DNA from: Sapria himalayana
Lineage: Eukaryota; Streptophyta; Magnoliopsida; Malpighiales; Rafflesiaceae
NCBI GenBank assembly: GCA_029783825.1
Contig: JAREIK010002964.1
Span: 869,791-933,790, forward strand
DNA length: 64,000 bases
Reading direction: 5' to 3'
Below, in pieces: positions 60,724 through 64,000 of this stretch (its first letter is position 1; each line of letters opens with the position of its first letter). The notes beneath the pieces were generated by a model. The model was given only the letters and a program-made list of their open reading frames with translations. It did not search any database and was not told where the DNA came from. The translations under genes and the position numbers were made by a program.

Positions 60724-60998
60724 TCCATAAGATTTCAGGTGTTGTTATCCTTAAAATATTACATCTTTTCTTCTATGGTTTTCTCACGTTGCTTTAATTT
60801 CTTGGAGGCTATAGCTTGCTCCAAGTCTTGTGATAAGAAGTTCATGGTATGCATTATTACATACCTCATTGATGGGTTTATAATTCTTGGAGACCTTCTT
60901 AGTGTGGGTGTGGACTCGACAACTTCCTCATTAGACTCACCATGTACAAATGAAATTGAATCAACACTCTTCATTTTTTTTTCAGAATTTTGAGTCAA
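60724..60998 (-). pseudogene. Old copia element: integrase-RT linker, upstream half
   Basis: The minus-strand frame 60998-60759 has TPTLRRSPRIINPSMRY and SQDLEQAIASKKLKQ, the linker before reverse transcriptase in copia. It is followed across a stop by KDNNT and NLME. The copy resumes on the other side of the young element (56091) with the next expected segment, YKWVFK. So the young copia landed within the RT-proximal coding region of an older copia in the same orientation. Confidence 0.75.
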
Positions 60999-61690
60999 GA
61001 CTTAATAGTTTGTTGCCTCGACATTCTCCAAGTCACAATGCCATAGTTCCATGCAGTGATGATATAATTTCACATTGTGAAGCCATAATTCCATATTCTA
61101 GCCTCATTTCTTCAAGTTACAATTTTGAGGAATGTTTTGAGAAGTAATTACATGTTATGACTTTGAGGAAAGTCATGACATCTATGTTTCATGTCAAGAC
61201 ATTAAGTTGAGTCATGACATCTAGGCTTTACATCATGATGTAGATTTAAGTCGTGATGACCTTTCTTAATGTTGCCTTTTTGAGAAGAGTCATGCTAATC
61301 ATATTTTATGTTATGATATTAAGTTAATTCATGACAACTTTTCTTCACGTTTCCCCTTTGAGAAAAGTCATGACAACTAGGTTTCATGTCATAGTATTGA
61401 GTTGAGCCATGAAAACCTTTCTTCATGTTGTTTGTATATGAAGTCATAAGACGTTTCTTTTTGATATGCCTAAGTCCCTAATGCCATAACATTGTTGAAT
61501 CTTTCACCAAAGCTTTCTTCAAACATGTTGTGGGCCCTTCAAAAAATAAAGTCGTGTCTATTTTTTTGAGCCACCACACCATATGGGTCATGTTGATTTT
61601 GTCATGATGATTTTGTCATAACTTTTAGTGGACTTTGTTATATTTTCTCTTGAGTCAACATGTTTTCTTGACATTTTCTTCTTCTTAATG
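60999..61690. repeat. TCATGAC-rich irregular tandem tract within the old copia
   Basis: From 61155 to 61440 a unit of about 80-120 bp recurs: gagaaaagtcatgac, aactaggtttcatgtcat, attgagttgagtcatgac, cctttcttcatgttg, with variation. It lies where integrase coding would be expected between the protease relic and the linker, yet shows no integrase motif. The palindrome gtcatgac occurs at about 61175, 61193 and 61368. Confidence 0.6.
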
Positions 61691-62100
61691 GTATCCCATT
61701 TTTCTGAAATGAATGAGCCACTATTCTAAATAGAGATGGTGATAGTCATTAGCTTATATAATGATCTATCTTTCAATCCTCGAGTAATGACCCTTACTCC
61801 ACTCGTTAGTTTATATGACTTGTCATCACAAATGGAGATCAAACCTAAAGCTATCATCACACTAACTGAGATGAGATTTTTGGTGAGGCTTGGAACATGT
61901 ATTACACTTTCTCATGCATTCTTATCTTCACTTTCTCATAACCTACAATATTAATCGAAGAGTTGTTGCCTATATACACCCTTCACCATCATAGTTTTCA
62001 TGCTCACAAAAATATTATTTATGTAGAATCATGGGATGTAAGGCTCCAAAATCAATGAACTATGTAACCTCATAAGTATAAGAAGAATAATAAGTTCTAA
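61691..62100 (-). pseudogene. Old copia element: protease to integrase N-terminus relic
   Basis: Minus-strand reading in broken frames from about 62060: a LIIDFGA-type start like the protease DSGA site, CEHENYDGEG-like segment, then short pieces from later sequence down to 61730. The order and spacing suit copia protease through the start of integrase, but stops are numerous and the identification rests on partial similarity. Confidence 0.5.
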
Positions 62101-62149
62101 TCAACATTTCAGATTGTTTATTGTGAAACTTGTATGTGGCTCATATTGT

Positions 62150-62830
62150 TAGTCACAAAGTGATGACAACCCTTGTAAGTTATTTTTACTTGTATGGTTC
62201 TGACAAGTGAAACTTGATATAAACATATATTAATTATGCGAGTATAGTTTTTACTAAACTAAAAGTGATAATGCATAGAAACTATGTCAATTATTAGTCT
62301 TTATGATACCCAAGACTAGAGAATAAGAGTGTGTATATGAACCAAACATCAAGAATAGTTAACAAAGTTATCTAAAAGATATGTGGTTATGAATAAATTG
62401 AGTAAAAATGTTTTTTTATCTCAGTAATGATGTATTGAAGGGATAGCTACGAGGGGAATACCATTAAGACTAGCCTAGTTGTAACAGCAACATAGTATGC
62501 TAATAGGGTAAGAAGTTATTTCATAACACCAAAATTTTCATTCTATGTCAAAATATAATATAATCTAGCTAATTTGAACAAACATCAAATAAATTAATTG
62601 AATATGCTCATAGATCTAAAATTCATCCCATAATATAAATATTCATTTTACTAGAATTTAATTGTTTCAATATTGAATAATTGAACTACCAATACAATCC
62701 TTATGGGGTTGGTATGTAGACGAAAATTTTATTACTACTTGTATGACTCATGTAATTGTGGATATTTATTTGTGAGATACTCTTATTAATAAGTTTTTTG
62801 GATATTAACTAACCAAAAAATTATGTGACA
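62150..62830 (+). repeat. LTR-G 3'-end fragment, plus orientation
   Basis: Resembles 30290-30700 of the 5' LTR: tagagaataagagtgtgtat, a ctcagtaatgatgtattgaag segment and aacatagtatgctaatagggta, in order. Divergence is high. It lies at the right edge of the old copia relic. Confidence 0.45.
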
Positions 62831-64000
62831 TAACAAAGTCTCAATAACTAACACAAGTATTTTGAGTAGGTGTGGTAGTTTTTTTTGTTATGACTATTAA
62901 AAAATCATAACAATCTTCATAGCCATGACATTATCTTTGAGTCATCATGCTCTAGTACTAAAACACAATTTTTGCCATAACTTTATTTAACAACATGGCA
63001 ACCAAGTGTCACACTAGTACAAAAAGTGATGATAATTTCTAGTGTTGCGACCTATTCATAATAGAGCTAAAATTAGATAACACCAAACAATTTTGAGTCA
63101 CAAAAAACCATTTCTACCTTAATTTTGAGTCGCATAGAAGAACATGCTTAGTCATGACCTATCTTGCTGCCATGACTTTATAATCATATAAAAAATACCT
63201 TACTCATGTTATTCTTGCTATCACATCCTTAGTCACAAAAGTCATGATGACAAAGAAATATCAAATTCTTTCTATTATGACTGTTGATTATAAGAAAAAA
63301 TTATCTTAGTCATAGAATTATTGCTACTATGACTTTGAGTCCTAAAGAAGAATTACCTCAATAAATATTTCTTTGTCATCATGAATTTTGTACTATAGAA
63401 AAGATTCGAAGATATGATAGAGTCATGACTTTAATAACAAGTCATGACTTCTAACTTGAAAAGTCACACAAGAGCTCGATGGGACCCTGATATATTAAAG
63501 GATGACTTAGAAATTTTGTGAAAAGAGGAGAGAAAATTTATATTTAAATACTGAAGCACACAAAACCCTAGGAGATGTGAATTCCGACTCCTACTTAGAG
63601 TCAAATTCAAGGTGAATGTAAGCAAGGATTGATTGTAAATAGGATTTGAGAATTCGATATTTATGTCAACTATCATTGACAACCCTTGATTTGACAAGAT
63701 GCACAATGAAATATATCGTGAAATTTTTTTCTCAATGTTAAGCTAAATAAGGATCTATGATTTGTTTATTGTGTCTATGGTTGATGATTGAGTTTGAATA
63801 ATGTTTAAGTACGGTAATATTATATCTGGAATGTTGACTAATATAGATGTTATTTAGAATAGAGATTTAGGGTTCTACTCTAACATATATTTTTGTGTGT
63901 TAGTCATAATGGACAATGATAGGTATGTCATGGGTCTTACTCACGGTATTCAACTAAAAAGAAGTGCTAGTTCTTTGACCTTATATCATGAGATAAACTA
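62831..64000 (+). repeat. LTR-G copy 7, plus orientation, runs off the window
   Basis: The tract of agtcatgac/tcataacttt words at 62880-63440 is followed by an aaaaccctaggagatgtgaattc segment corresponding to aagaaccctagatga in the other plus copies. Then comes ttagtcataatggacaatgataggtatgtcatgggtcttac near 63900, matching the tgg(t)agacaatgatag segment. The right end is beyond the window. Confidence 0.55.

Noticed and set aside
1..64000. tRNA, rRNA or intact host genes
   Set aside because: No cloverleaf-type tRNA with A and B boxes and no rRNA-like conserved stretch was noticed. All sizeable reading frames trace to mobile elements or the captured RRM fragment. A dedicated tRNA scan could not be run.

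Overview
This window looks like a transposon-dense, AT-rich, intergenic stretch of a flowering-plant nuclear genome. Every recognisable coding trace belongs to plant-type mobile elements: Ty1/copia and Ty3/gypsy (Athila/Tat-like) retrotransposons, CACTA (En/Spm) elements with a TNP2-type transposase and a Ulp1-like protease gene, and hAT elements with 8-bp target duplications. I see no intact host gene, rRNA, tRNA or CRISPR. The only host-like coding sequence is a fragment of an RBM7-like RNA-binding protein gene carried inside a CACTA element. The species cannot be fixed from this sequence alone.

Layout. 1-2640: end of a hAT MITE and pieces of a high-copy ~2-2.7 kb long terminal repeat, called LTR-G here. 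2641-4030: decayed copia pol (+). 4306-~12825: a large CACTA element (minus coding) with a TNP2-type pseudogene and a transposase/DUF8039/Ulp1 pseudogene; its right terminus is missing. ~13550-28300: LTR-G copies in minus orientation, gypsy internal fragments, a GC-rich hAT MITE (24185-24694) and a solo LTR (26566-27122). 28337-~44765: one decayed Athila/Tat-like gypsy element (+) whose 5' LTR holds a hAT MITE and whose 3' LTR holds a complete CACTA element (36332-42965) and a small GATATATCG-rich MITE. ~44766-52150: minus gypsy gag, another LTR-G with a MITE, and internal sequence split by a 1.5 kb hAT element that still shows transposase remnants. 52180-53770: copia pol relic (+). 54187-62100: an old minus-strand copia element broken by a solo LTR (54187-54677) and by a young, structurally complete Tork/Tnt1-like copia element (56097-60718). 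62150-64000: more LTR-G sequence.

How the parts relate. The nesting gives a relative history: old copia and gypsy elements came first; CACTA, hAT and LTR elements then inserted into them. The youngest datable event is the Tork-like element: its 235-bp LTRs differ at one base and its 5-bp target duplication is perfect. Yet its gag-pol reading frame has 13 in-frame stops and one frameshift, so it must have moved as an already dead copy using proteins from elsewhere. The second CACTA element has kept its termini and 3-bp target duplication but has replaced its transposase genes with captured host exons that retain splice sites. These two points are the most interesting signals in the window.
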